A stretch of 64,000 nucleotides of DNA from an uncultured Clostridia bacterium (lineage in GTDB: Bacteria > Bacillota > Clostridia > Christensenellales > Borkfalkiaceae), in contig CAKQJE010000002.1 of assembly GCA_934247225.1 (NCBI GenBank), forward strand, positions 62,001 to 126,000, read 5' to 3'. Positions 34,299 to 43,043 of this stretch are shown here, piece by piece. Position numbers and translations under genes: made by a program. The first letter of the stretch is position 1; each line of letters starts with the position of its first letter. Below the pieces are notes generated by a model. The model made no database searches and was not told the origin of the DNA. It saw only the letters and a program-made list of their open reading frames with translations.

Positions 34299-36890
34299 TC
34301 ATTCCGCAACGACTTTAAATGTCCTGCCCGTGGCGTTTTGTGCGAACACAAAAGAATAAGTCAGCTTTCCGTTTTCGCAAAGTACACCGTAGCCGTCGTA
34401 TCCGAGTTCGGTCGCAAAGTTATAACGAACCCACTCGCCGTTTATTTTTTCGTAAACCTTCGGAACGGAAAGTTTATCAAAACCCTGAACTTTAACAGCG
34501 TAATTAACGTTCGGAGAACCGAGCGAAACCCCGCCCTTTATCGTGAATTCTGCGGTGTTTCCGTTTGCGGCGACAGTCGGTATCCAGATATCGTTAACCG
34601 TAGCGCCGACGGTTGCGGTTACGCTCGCCGCATTAACGACGCTGTCCTCATACACGTTTATAACGTTTTTGCAATCGTCCTGACCTATTGTGCCGTACGG
34701 AAGAAGAATCAAATCGACGCTTATCGTATCGCCTTTTTTAAATGAAACCGATCTGTCAAGCGTAAGACTTCCGTAATTCAGATCACCGAACACAGGATTC
34801 GTTCTGTAATCGTTAAGGAAAGCAAGCCCTGCGTTCGACGATTTTCCGTTCACGGTTATTTTGTAGTCCTTGACTATACAACCGAAATTTCCCGTTTCGT
34901 TAGTATTAGGAGCGCCGGGGACGTTAAGAGAATCAGGCAATCCGTAATAAGCGAAATAAGAACCGTTTTTATTCAGCTTATATATTTTGCTGCCGGTTTT
35001 GGATTTCGGATTTGTGATTTCGACGTGTTTTCCGCTCTCGTCGAGATATGCCGACTTCTCGTATTTGCCTTTTCTCCCGTCAAAACCGATAATGCTGAAT
35101 GCCGAATTATCTATCTCGGTATCCTTAAGGAATGTAAAATCAATTGTATAATAAGTTCTCGATTCGTCGTTCTGCGGCATTTCCACGTGACGCATCGTAT
35201 ACATATAATTTCCGTCTCCCGATATATAAGAATAATCGAGATCGGCATAAGTAAGTCCCGAATAAGCTATATCGGAGCCGATGTAATTACCCATCGAAAG
35301 TCCGTAATTGTCCGTCGGAGCATACAACGTTCCTACCGAATTATACTGCGGATCTCCGGTCTGTTTGTCTGCGTCCGCCCACAATTCCGCGCTGCAACCT
35401 CTGAAATCGGGAAGAACCCACGCATATCCGAACGAACCTTTTTCATACGCCGAATAATACGGCGCGATACAGTTCGTTTCACTTACGCCCGTAGAAAGGT
35501 GATAGTACGAAATATAATATTCTATCGACGAAAGCTGCTTGAGATCAAAATTGCCCCATTTCTGATAAACGTTTACAACCGTGAACTCATACTCTTCACC
35601 CTTTTTTATTGTCAGAGGCAAAATTGTTTCGCCGTAAATAGCGTCGGACGGATTGTAAATCGGTTCTTCCTTTTCGTGTCCGAAGTTTTTGCCGACCTGC
35701 AACGGAACGGGAACGAGCGTCTCTCTGCCGTCCGCCAGAGCCGCGCCTTCGAGAGGGAAATTTGCTTTTACGGAAAGATAAATCGTTCTCTCGTCGTCAA
35801 CGCCCGAAAGTTTAACGTTTTCGAAATATTTTTTCTGTTGAGCCCTGAAATACGATTCGTTAAAACCCTGTCCGTTGATTTTAAATTCATAAGCGCCCGT
35901 TAAACGGTTATACCCGACAAACGCCGCGCCGTCTTTCGCCGTTACGTCGAAATTAGCCTCAGTAAGCGGTTTTTCCTCTTCGCTTGCGGCTTTTTTCAGT
36001 TGTTCAAAGGAATGTGTTTCGTCTGCATATAACCTGTTTGCAAAACTAGTTTCATTTCCCGCAGTCACACCGCTTAAAAGAACATATTGACGGATAACAT
36101 AATATTTCTTACTCACGGAAACCGTTACTTTAGCATTTTGTCCTGCGGTGATTATCCCGACAATCCCGGCTTCAGCTATATTCATCCCGAGATAAGAAAG
36201 ATTTTCGTAAACGTACTCTCCGTTTTCGAGCGACGAAATAACATTTCCGCCGTCCGAAAGCTCGATTGCGGACACACGCGCTTTATTCACCTTTATTTCG
36301 AAGCCGAATTCCGTAACGTACTTGCTTGAATTATCGGCAATTATCCTGAATTGCTGATAGTTTCTGTCTGCATATGTGTGGTATGCCTTTTCCAGATAAA
36401 GCGGCACCGCTTCCCCGAAACCCATATCGCGAACAAAAGTAGAATAATAATAATATCCGAGTTTTGTCGTATTGATTCTCGCGTCCTGAGAGTCGTCGCT
36501 CGCGTAATATTCGTTCCCGTTGAACACAACGTAAGAATCCATTGTGTTGAAAAGATACTCTGCGCCGCCTTTCGACTTCAACGACGAGACAAACTTTTTC
36601 CCCGTGAGTTCGTGCGTAATCGCAATGTTACGGTTTTCCACAACGTAAGCCGTTCTGTTGTTATCGGCGTAATACGCCTGAATGCCGTTTGCGAATCTGT
36701 TTGCAGTAATTACGGTATCTGAAAAATTCGTCTGTTCCGAAAGGTCTATAACATCCTTTTCCGGTCTTTCGTCCGGTTCGGACGAGGATGAGGATTGCGA
36801 CGGGGTTACAGATTCCGACCCGCTTTCGTCACACGCCGTAAATCCGAAAATCAATACAACAATCAATAATATAGCTGCAATTTTTTTCAT
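34299..36890 (-). CDS. large lipoprotein of unknown function
   Basis: An 863-residue secreted protein. The signal peptide ends at the lipobox GFTAC (residue about 20). A Ser/Glu-rich linker is followed by long beta-rich regions with many aromatic residues (for example KLGYYYYSTFVRDMGFGEA, YGLPDSLNVPGAPN). No catalytic motif or named domain is recognised. It sits between the binding protein and the repeat-rich lipoprotein at the head of the operon. It could be a surface glycan-binding or glycan-cleaving protein; similar large unknown lipoproteins often stand beside CUT1 transporters in Bacillota. Confidence 0.8.
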   Translation of the reverse strand: MKKIAAILLIVVLIFGFTACDESGSESVTPSQSSSSSEPDERPEKDVIDLSEQTNFSDTVITANRFANGIQAYYADNNRTAYVVENRNIAITHELTGKKFVSSLKSKGGAEYLFNTMDSYVVFNGNEYYASDDSQDARINTTKLGYYYYSTFVRDMGFGEAVPLYLEKAYHTYADRNYQQFRIIADNSSKYVTEFGFEIKVNKARVSAIELSDGGNVISSLENGEYVYENLSYLGMNIAEAGIVGIITAGQNAKVTVSVSKKYYVIRQYVLLSGVTAGNETSFANRLYADETHSFEQLKKAASEEEKPLTEANFDVTAKDGAAFVGYNRLTGAYEFKINGQGFNESYFRAQQKKYFENVKLSGVDDERTIYLSVKANFPLEGAALADGRETLVPVPLQVGKNFGHEKEEPIYNPSDAIYGETILPLTIKKGEEYEFTVVNVYQKWGNFDLKQLSSIEYYISYYHLSTGVSETNCIAPYYSAYEKGSFGYAWVLPDFRGCSAELWADADKQTGDPQYNSVGTLYAPTDNYGLSMGNYIGSDIAYSGLTYADLDYSYISGDGNYMYTMRHVEMPQNDESRTYYTIDFTFLKDTEIDNSAFSIIGFDGRKGKYEKSAYLDESGKHVEITNPKSKTGSKIYKLNKNGSYFAYYGLPDSLNVPGAPNTNETGNFGCIVKDYKITVNGKSSNAGLAFLNDYRTNPVFGDLNYGSLTLDRSVSFKKGDTISVDLILLPYGTIGQDDCKNVINVYEDSVVNAASVTATVGATVNDIWIPTVAANGNTAEFTIKGGVSLGSPNVNYAVKVQGFDKLSVPKVYEKINGEWVRYNFATELGYDGYGVLCENGKLTYSFVFAQNATGRTFKVVAE

Positions 36891-36909
36891 TTATTTCTCC
36901 AGATAATTT

Positions 36910-39900
36910 TTATTCGACGTTTACCGATTTTACGTATTCGATAACCATATTGTTTTCCTCGTTTCCGCCGTTCAGACCGATTCTGAAACCCTTGATCGTC
37001 TTATATTCTATTTTACCCGTCGCATTAACGGGATCGGACAAACGGAAAGAATATATTCTGTATCCGTTTACGTCCGCGTCACCGATAACGCAACCGTCTT
37101 CCGTTCTTCCGCGATAACGGGTGTTTGCCTGACTGAAGTCGGTGCTTTCCGCAGCGACGCCATCTTTCGTATACTCGCCGTAAATATAGAAATCAAAGAA
37201 ACCGCCGAGTTTGATATCGGATTTTGCCTTTATTTCTATATAATTACCGCCGTTAATTGCAATATTCAAACCTTTTATATACATCCACGCGCCGTTTGCG
37301 CCTTTAACCGTCAACGTACCGTCTTCGTTAAGCGTTTTGGACGCTCCCGCCACGGGAGAGAACTTATCAAGCGCCTTTCCGTTAAAGTAAAGGTAATCCG
37401 ATGTCTTTATATAAACGTCCGCGTCGCAAGTTACGGCAGCATTGAAGTCGAACTCTTCCCCGAACGCCCTATCGGCATAAAATCCGAGGGTCTCCCTTCC
37501 GAACACGAAGAGCTTCTCTTCGGGGACGCCGAGCGGCAAATCACCCTTCGAAACAACCTCGCCGTAAATAAGCTCGTCACCGTTGTAGTAATTTACCGTA
37601 AACACTTCGGAAAGTTTAACATACACCTTGGTATCGGCGGTTATAGCGGCATTCATGTCGAATTGCTCGGTAAAGTCCGCGTCCTTATAATATCCTAAGA
37701 CCTTTCTTCCGCCCTCTTCGAATTTATCGTTTGAAACCCCCGTAAGATTTTTTCCTTCGGTTACTTTTTCGATATATTTAATTTCCGTTCCGACGTAAAA
37801 CTCAACCGAATAAACAGGATATACTTTCTCGGAAAGTTTGACGTAAACTCCGACGTTTGCGACTATCGGCGCGTCAAAATCGAATTCGACCGTAAAAGCC
37901 TCGTCGGAATAATATCCGAGAACGGTTCTTCCTTCTTCAACAAAGAGTTTATCCGAAACGCGCGGCGTTTTTTCGCCTTCAACAACCGATTCGGAATGTT
38001 TAAGTTCCGCTCCGACGTAAAAATCAACGGAATAAACGGAAATAAGTCTGACATAAACGTTCGTATCCGCGGTTATCGGCGAGTCGAAATCAAATTTCTC
38101 GGTAAACGAAACATTTTTATAATATCCTCCGACAACTTTACCGCTTACAGTAAACAATTCGTCCGAAACGGTCGAAGGCTTATTTCCTTCGCGAACGGTT
38201 TCCGAATGTTTCATCTCTTCCCCGACGTAATATTTTACCGCATACTCCGTCGGTTCGGGAATTTTCGAGCCTTCCGCCGATTTAACGTATTCGATAACCA
38301 TATTGTTTTCCTCGTTTCCGCCGTTCAGACCGATTCTGAAACCCTTGATCGTCTTATATTCTATTTTACCCGTCGCATTAACGGGATCGGACAAACGGAA
38401 AGAATATATTCTGTATCCGTTTACGTCCGCGTCACCGATAACGCAACCGTCTTCCGTTCTTCCGCGATAACGGGTGTTTGCCTGACTGAAGTCGGTGCTT
38501 TCCGCAGCGACGCCATCTTTCGTATACTCGCCGTAAATATAGAAATCAAAGAAACCGCCGAGTTTGATATCGGATTTTGCCTTTATTTCTATATAATTAC
38601 CGCCGTTAATTGCAATATTCAAACCTTTTATATACATCCACGCGCCGTTTGCGCCTTTAACCGTCAACGTACCGTCTTCGTTAAGCGTTTTGGACGCTCC
38701 CGCCACGGGAGAGAACTTATCAAGCATAGCTCCGTTAAAATACAGGTAATCGGATAATTTTGCATACAACTTGGTCGTTTCGGTTATCGGCGCATCGAAA
38801 TCGAATTCGTTCGTAAAGCCCTCATCCGTATAGTAGCCCATTATTTGTCTGCCCGAAATCAATTTCTCATCCGCAGGTTTTTCAACCTTTTCTCCGTTAT
38901 TCACGCCTACGGTTTCTTTAAGTTCGCCTCCAACGTAAAACTCAACGCGATGTCCGACGATTTCGGGCTTCTTCTGTCCTTTTACGTATTTTACCGTAAG
39001 TTTTGCGGGGAAATTGCCACCCGATACATCGAAACGAATCCCGTTCAGAACGGCAATATCGGTAAGTTTCGAAATATTTCCGTCGACATATCCTCTCGGC
39101 CTCGTAAGATCATATACAGCGTGGGTCCAACCTTCTTCGTCCGTTGTAATTTCGGTATAATAAGATTTATCTCCTATACTTTTCGTTATTTCCTGAAAAT
39201 CCGAGTATCCTGCCACGGGATTGCCGCTGCTGTCAGACGCAAACCAATACATATCCGTACGTACGCCGCCTTCCAGTTTATAAACGATTTCTATAAGTTC
39301 TCTGTCGTTGAGAGCAAAGTTTAGCCCTTTTAAGAAAATGAAACTGTTCTCTGAATCGTAAGTAATCTCCACCGACTTACCGTCTGCGGTCATCGCATAA
39401 GAGGCGTTGTTCTTTGTTTCAAACCCCGAAAGGTACTTCGGCGAAAAATAAATGTAATCGGAAAGTTTGACGTAAATATTCGTATCGGCATGTATGGGCG
39501 CTTCAAAATCAAACTTTTCGTCGAATGTCGGAGAAGAATAATAGCCAAGAACTTCATACCCTCCGAAGCGATCGTCACACTCGGACGCAGTCAGCCCCTG
39601 TTCTATCGTGGCGACATAAGTCGCTTCCTCATCCCCGGCTTTATAAAAATTCACTTTATATTGTTTATGAGATCCCCACTTCGCATAAAGAGTCATATCC
39701 GACTGAACGGAATCAAAAAAGAAATCCCATTTACTGTCTTCATCGTAATTTTTGCTTTCGTACCAACCTTCTATTTCGTAGTTTTCGGGATTATCTCCCG
39801 TAACATAAACTTTCGGTTCGTCGATACGAGACCCGGCGGTCACTTTTTTCGGCAAAGCCGTGGTCGTCTGTAAGTCGGTGCATAAGTCAAACGTGACCGT

Positions 39901-40029
39901 GTAAAACTTTTTCCCTGTTTCGCTTTCACCCGACGTTTCGCTCTGCCCACAACCCGTAAGAGCAAAAACCGAGCTTATGCAAATCACAAAAAGACTTATC
40001 AGTAAAACTTTACGCAATTTGCTTTTCAT
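36910..40029 (-). CDS. surface lipoprotein with seven InlB-type repeats and three duplicated modules
   Basis: First gene of the uronate/rhamnoside operon, 1039 residues. Lipobox ALTGC lies near residue 22. Seven Listeria-Bacteroides-type repeats of about 65-70 residues (typical core GYYSDEAFTVEFDFDAPI, ending VYVKLSE) alternate with three CBM-like modules of about 160 residues beginning YFxxxxLxxF. The order is R-R-C-R-C-R-R-R-R-C. The second and third modules are encoded by a 441-bp identical duplication. Modules end with a strand of type IEYVKS. Carbohydrate binding is inferred from context and module type. AAGGAGG precedes ATG 40029. Confidence 0.85.
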   Translation of the reverse strand: MKSKLRKVLLISLFVICISSVFALTGCGQSETSGESETGKKFYTVTFDLCTDLQTTTALPKKVTAGSRIDEPKVYVTGDNPENYEIEGWYESKNYDEDSKWDFFFDSVQSDMTLYAKWGSHKQYKVNFYKAGDEEATYVATIEQGLTASECDDRFGGYEVLGYYSSPTFDEKFDFEAPIHADTNIYVKLSDYIYFSPKYLSGFETKNNASYAMTADGKSVEITYDSENSFIFLKGLNFALNDRELIEIVYKLEGGVRTDMYWFASDSSGNPVAGYSDFQEITKSIGDKSYYTEITTDEEGWTHAVYDLTRPRGYVDGNISKLTDIAVLNGIRFDVSGGNFPAKLTVKYVKGQKKPEIVGHRVEFYVGGELKETVGVNNGEKVEKPADEKLISGRQIMGYYTDEGFTNEFDFDAPITETTKLYAKLSDYLYFNGAMLDKFSPVAGASKTLNEDGTLTVKGANGAWMYIKGLNIAINGGNYIEIKAKSDIKLGGFFDFYIYGEYTKDGVAAESTDFSQANTRYRGRTEDGCVIGDADVNGYRIYSFRLSDPVNATGKIEYKTIKGFRIGLNGGNEENNMVIEYVKSAEGSKIPEPTEYAVKYYVGEEMKHSETVREGNKPSTVSDELFTVSGKVVGGYYKNVSFTEKFDFDSPITADTNVYVRLISVYSVDFYVGAELKHSESVVEGEKTPRVSDKLFVEEGRTVLGYYSDEAFTVEFDFDAPIVANVGVYVKLSEKVYPVYSVEFYVGTEIKYIEKVTEGKNLTGVSNDKFEEGGRKVLGYYKDADFTEQFDMNAAITADTKVYVKLSEVFTVNYYNGDELIYGEVVSKGDLPLGVPEEKLFVFGRETLGFYADRAFGEEFDFNAAVTCDADVYIKTSDYLYFNGKALDKFSPVAGASKTLNEDGTLTVKGANGAWMYIKGLNIAINGGNYIEIKAKSDIKLGGFFDFYIYGEYTKDGVAAESTDFSQANTRYRGRTEDGCVIGDADVNGYRIYSFRLSDPVNATGKIEYKTIKGFRIGLNGGNEENNMVIEYVKSVNVE
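36932..37372 (-). repeat. 441-bp perfect direct repeat, copy 1
   Basis: Identical by eye, base for base, to 38285-38725 (offset 1353). It encodes the third CBM-like module of the surface lipoprotein. Flanking sequence diverges at once on both sides. Confidence 0.95.
38285..38725 (-). repeat. 441-bp perfect direct repeat, copy 2
   Basis: Second copy of the duplication, encoding the middle CBM-like module. The perfect identity, including synonymous sites, points to a recent duplication or gene conversion, and the copies could recombine to change module number. Confidence 0.95.
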
Positions 40030-40084
40030 AAATTTCCTCCTTGAAATTATGTTAACGAAACACATTTTATATGTTTCTGTCGAT

Positions 40085-40143
40085 ATTGTAACACGCCCAT
40101 GTCGCTTTGTCTATATCAAAACCGCCTCGTCTTATGTCAAAAC
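40085..40143 (-). promoter_or_regulatory. operon promoter with paired AraC-type direct repeats
   Basis: On the minus strand TAGACA (40108-40113) and TACAAT (40085-40090) are 17 bases apart. Direct repeats GTTTTGACATAAGAC (40129-40143) and GTTTTGATATAGAC (40109-40122) begin 21 bases apart, and the nearer one overlaps the -35. This is the usual geometry of an AraC-family activator site. The same layout precedes the phosphatase lipoprotein at 42277. Confidence 0.72.
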
Positions 40144-40220
40144 TTGATACGTTTTTCAAAGGAAAATGTTCATTTTTGAATAATTTAATGCGTTTTTACC
40201 CGTTTTTTTTAAAAAAAATA

Positions 40221-40248
40221 TTGACTTTGTCGGGCAAATCGATATAAT
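40221..40248 (+). promoter_or_regulatory. promoter of the AraC-family regulator
   Basis: TTGACT (40221-40226) and a perfect TATAAT (40243-40248) with a 16-base spacer. The start codon follows about 32 bases downstream. Confidence 0.78.
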
Positions 40249-40280
40249 ATAAATATCACTATTTGCTATGAGAGGTGGCT

Positions 40281-41090
40281 ATGCAATCCCCTTATACTCT
40301 TAAAAAACAGAACCTTTTTTATCAGCCGGAAGCCGACGACAGCTTCCATATTTTCCTGAAAAAAGAGCCTTACCTGCTTGAAGTTCCGCATTATCACGAA
40401 AGCCTCGAATTCGCTTATATCGAACGGGAAGAGACCGTAGCCCGCATCGGCGATAAAAAACGACTCCTTACGACGGGCGACATCTGTTTTGCCGATAAAC
40501 TTCAGATTCACAGCTACGAGTATTACAAAAAAGATCTGTCTGCAATCGTCATAGTCCTCGGTAAAGAGTATACCGTAAATTTTACCAAAAAATACGAAAA
40601 TATGACCTTTCCGTCGTTTATGACGGACAAAGAAAAAAATCGCCGCGCCGTAAAGATTTTAAACGACTGGCTGAAAATAGAAGAAAAAACATACCTCATA
40701 AACTGTGCTTATGCGAATTTGTTTCTCGACGCGCTTTTAAAAAACTACCCTCTTTCGGAAAGGGAATCGTTCGTTCCGAACGAAAAAGCAATAGATTTCA
40801 TCGATTACATAAACGAAAATTACGCTAAGCAGATAAGTTTGCAATCTATGGCTCAGAATTTCGGATATTCGGAAGGAAGATGCAGTCACTTGTTCAACGA
40901 ATGCGTGGGAGTATCTTTTAAAACCTATCTCAATCATATTCGTATGCAAAAAGCCGTCGAAATGATTGCCGAGAAAAATTATCCGATCGCCGAAGTTATG
41001 GAAAAATGCGGATTCAACAGTCCCGTTACTTTTTACAGACAATATCGCAAATTCAAAGATAAAACCAGTCAATCGAAAACGACCGAATAG
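40281..41090 (+). CDS. AraC-family transcriptional regulator
   Basis: A 269-residue regulator. The N-terminal cupin-like ligand domain has HYHESLEFAYI near residue 38 and a 'G-D-I-C-F-A' strand. The C-terminal double HTH (about 172-265) begins IDYINENYAKQISLQSMAQ and ends with CGFNSPVTFYRQYRKFKD, the second-helix signature. AGAGG precedes ATG 40281; an in-frame GTG at 40275 lies within the ribosome site. It is divergent from the operon at 40029 and probably activates it in response to a released sugar. Confidence 0.93.
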   Translation: MQSPYTLKKQNLFYQPEADDSFHIFLKKEPYLLEVPHYHESLEFAYIEREETVARIGDKKRLLTTGDICFADKLQIHSYEYYKKDLSAIVIVLGKEYTVNFTKKYENMTFPSFMTDKEKNRRAVKILNDWLKIEEKTYLINCAYANLFLDALLKNYPLSERESFVPNEKAIDFIDYINENYAKQISLQSMAQNFGYSEGRCSHLFNECVGVSFKTYLNHIRMQKAVEMIAEKNYPIAEVMEKCGFNSPVTFYRQYRKFKDKTSQSKTTE

Positions 41091-41106
41091 TTCATTACAA
41101 TTCATA

Positions 41107-41150
41107 GGGGCTGTCGCAAGCTACAAAATCTCACAACTTGCGACGGCCCC
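41107..41150. terminator. terminator between convergent araC-type and phosphatase genes
   Basis: GGGGCTGTCGCAAG (41107-41120) pairs with CTTGCGACGGCCCC (41137-41150) with a single G-T wobble. T-rich sequence follows on the plus strand. It lies 11 bases from the stop of the converging gene. Confidence 0.8.
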
Positions 41151-41161
41151 TTATTTACCGA

Positions 41162-42277
41162 TTATTTTGACATAATATCTCTTATCGCAGAAATTTCACG
41201 CTGCGTTAAGCCGTTATCCAGAAGAAACGCTTCCAGACCGAAATGAAAAGCGTCGTCGCCGTCGTATTTCTTCGCCGCCGCATATTTCTTAAAATAATTC
41301 CGCATTCCTTCCGCGTTCGATATCATCCTTTCAACCTGCTTGGTTTTATCGTCGTAATCGAGACACCCCGCCTCGGAAAAACACGACAACTCGTAATCCA
41401 TACAAAGGTCGCCGTAACCCGCGCCGAGAAGTCCGTTCAATATAAAAGCAAGCGTTCCCGTTCTGTCTCTTCCGATCTGACAATGAAAGTAAATCGGATA
41501 ATTGTCGGCGTTTGCAAACACCTTTAACGACTGAATCAGTGCGGGAATATACTCGGGCATCGTGAAATTTCTGTCGCCCGAGGCATAGTAAGGACCGCCT
41601 TTTTCGGGCAACTCGACGTAATTTATACCAGAAAAATTACGCTTCCGTTCCGCAGATCCTCTTAAATCGATTATCGTTTTAATTCCGAGTCCGACAAACG
41701 TCTTTTCCCCTTCTTCGGAAATATTTTCGGGGGTTGCCCCACGATAAACCATTCCCTGTTTCACTCTTTTCCCCGAAACGTCGTATTCGCCGATATCACG
41801 CGTATTCGAAACCCCGTCTATTTTCAAAGTCCTCGGGGCTTTTTTCGTCGTGAAAGTTTTAACTCCGCTCGTTTTACCGCTTACCGTATCTTCGATTTTA
41901 TAAAAGTATTTCTGTCCGCCGTAAAGATTTTCTATCTTCAGTTCGGGAGAAGTTGTCGTATAAGTTCGAGAATCCGAAAAATCTTCCTTTTCCGAAACCG
42001 AAACAAGATAACTTCCGTTCCCCTCGCCTACCCATTTTATCTCGACAGGCTCGGGGAAATAATGATCGCCCTTGGTTTTGTCAAGATAATTAAGGCTCGA
42101 GCCGAGATAGTAATTATTAACGTAATCGGTCACTTCGGAATTGTTAAGGGATATGGTTTGATTTCCGTTCGGAGTCAGAACCGATATCGGATCAACAGTC
42201 GTTACGGTATCGTTGCAAGAACACATAACAGCAATCGCCCCCGCGCATAATAATGATAAGATTTTGTTTTTTTTCAT
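41162..42277 (-). CDS. secreted tyrosine-phosphatase-like lipoprotein
   Basis: A 371-residue protein with signal peptide and lipid-attachment cysteine at about residue 19-21 (AVMCSC). A fibronectin-type domain (about 55-145, ending SGVKTFTTKKAP) precedes a phosphatase domain with SNTRDIGEYDVSGKRVK, GIKTIIDLRG and the P-loop HCQIGRDRTG (about residue 267), which fits C-x5-R with the nearby general-acid region. This is the Y_phosphatase3 family (bacterial PTP/lipid-phosphatase type). It is predicted to work outside the cell. The promoter shares the repeat pattern of the uronate operon, so it may be induced by the same AraC regulator. Confidence 0.87.
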   Translation of the reverse strand: MKKNKILSLLCAGAIAVMCSCNDTVTTVDPISVLTPNGNQTISLNNSEVTDYVNNYYLGSSLNYLDKTKGDHYFPEPVEIKWVGEGNGSYLVSVSEKEDFSDSRTYTTTSPELKIENLYGGQKYFYKIEDTVSGKTSGVKTFTTKKAPRTLKIDGVSNTRDIGEYDVSGKRVKQGMVYRGATPENISEEGEKTFVGLGIKTIIDLRGSAERKRNFSGINYVELPEKGGPYYASGDRNFTMPEYIPALIQSLKVFANADNYPIYFHCQIGRDRTGTLAFILNGLLGAGYGDLCMDYELSCFSEAGCLDYDDKTKQVERMISNAEGMRNYFKKYAAAKKYDGDDAFHFGLEAFLLDNGLTQREISAIRDIMSK

Positions 42278-42355
42278 AAATTTCCGCCTTACAATTTTTC
42301 AATTACTTTTATTTTTACATGATTTTTTAATTGTATCGGATTGTAACGTATTAAA

Positions 42356-42414
42356 ATTATAACATCCGTTCCGATAAATGTCTATATCGTTTTATGCAAT
42401 ATTTATATCGTTTT
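42356..42414 (-). promoter_or_regulatory. phosphatase gene promoter with AraC-type direct repeats
   Basis: On the minus strand TAGACA (42379-42384) and TATAAT (42356-42361) are 17 bases apart. Direct repeats AAAACGATATAAA (42402-42414) and AAAACGATATAGA (42381-42393) begin 21 bases apart, and the nearer overlaps the -35. The shared part with the 40029 promoter is GATATAGACA. Confidence 0.72.
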
Positions 42415-42678
42415 TTAATTATTATTTGAGACAATCTGTTAAATATTTCTTTTAAAACTTGTTTATTTATAACTATTTTTTGACACAAAAACGACAACAA
42501 TTCGAGTCTGTAAATTTAAGACAATATAACATTGTTTAAATCATAAAAAAACATATATTCGTTTTTTCAACTAAAAAACACAATAAAAAAGTTGTCATTA
42601 AATGTCCGAAAAGCTTCGTTGATTGTAAGACGTGTGCTTGTTGCAACATAATTTCATGGACGTGTCTAAAAGAGATAC

Positions 42679-42855
42679 GCTTCGCTTGCGCATTACGTCG
42701 GCATAGACGAAAAGGCCATACAAAAGCAACTCGAACACAAAACTTTGGCTATGACACAGGACACCTATACGGATCTTCTTCTGGACGGAAATTCCGTCAT
42801 TAAAGAATATTTTTTAAGATTAGAACAGATGATTGTGAATCCAAGACGTACATAG
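42679..42855 (+). pseudogene. tyrosine recombinase C-terminal remnant (copy 2)
   Basis: Homologous to 269-445 in the same frame, ending at the same TAG. The box III motif reads LEHKT here instead of LGHKT, a change at a highly conserved glycine, and there is no start or upstream domain. The following 110 bases, including a terminator, are also similar to copy 1, so the shared unit is the 3' end of one element family. Confidence 0.75.
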
Positions 42856-42930
42856 ATTCATACATATATTTCAGAGCCAAAACGTACATATATTTTAAAA
42901 TCATATTCAATCTCGTCGCTTAAAACATAT

Positions 42931-42967
42931 AAAAATAGCCGTTTTCTTTTCGAAAACGGCTATTTTT
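42931..42967. terminator. terminator after recombinase remnant
   Basis: Perfect 16-bp stem AAAAATAGCCGTTTTC / GAAAACGGCTATTTTT with a five-base loop. It works in either direction and is the intact counterpart of the hairpin at 522-556. Confidence 0.85.
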
Positions 42968-42992
42968 GGGTTTCTAATACGAAATAGCTACA
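42965..42992. repeat. shared left border of accessory segment (copy 2)
   Basis: Identical over 28 bp to 16432-16459. It opens the segment that carries the HEPN-like gene. Confidence 0.7.
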
Positions 42993-43043
42993 GTACAGTT
43001 ATTTGTTTCTACACCCATCCATACTTCAAAAATCAACTGAGAG

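Larger units (their letters stand above)
42278..43043. other. AT-rich intergenic region
   Basis: It holds the phosphatase promoter (42356-42414), an AT-rich stretch without recognisable signals (42415-42640), the second recombinase remnant (42679-42855), its terminator (42931-42967) and a border repeat (42965-42992). No intact gene is visible. Confidence 0.6.

Noticed and set aside
36932..38725. The 441-bp duplication as a mobile element
   Set aside because: It stays in frame, covers one protein module exactly and has no terminal inverted repeats or element genes, so module duplication explains it better.
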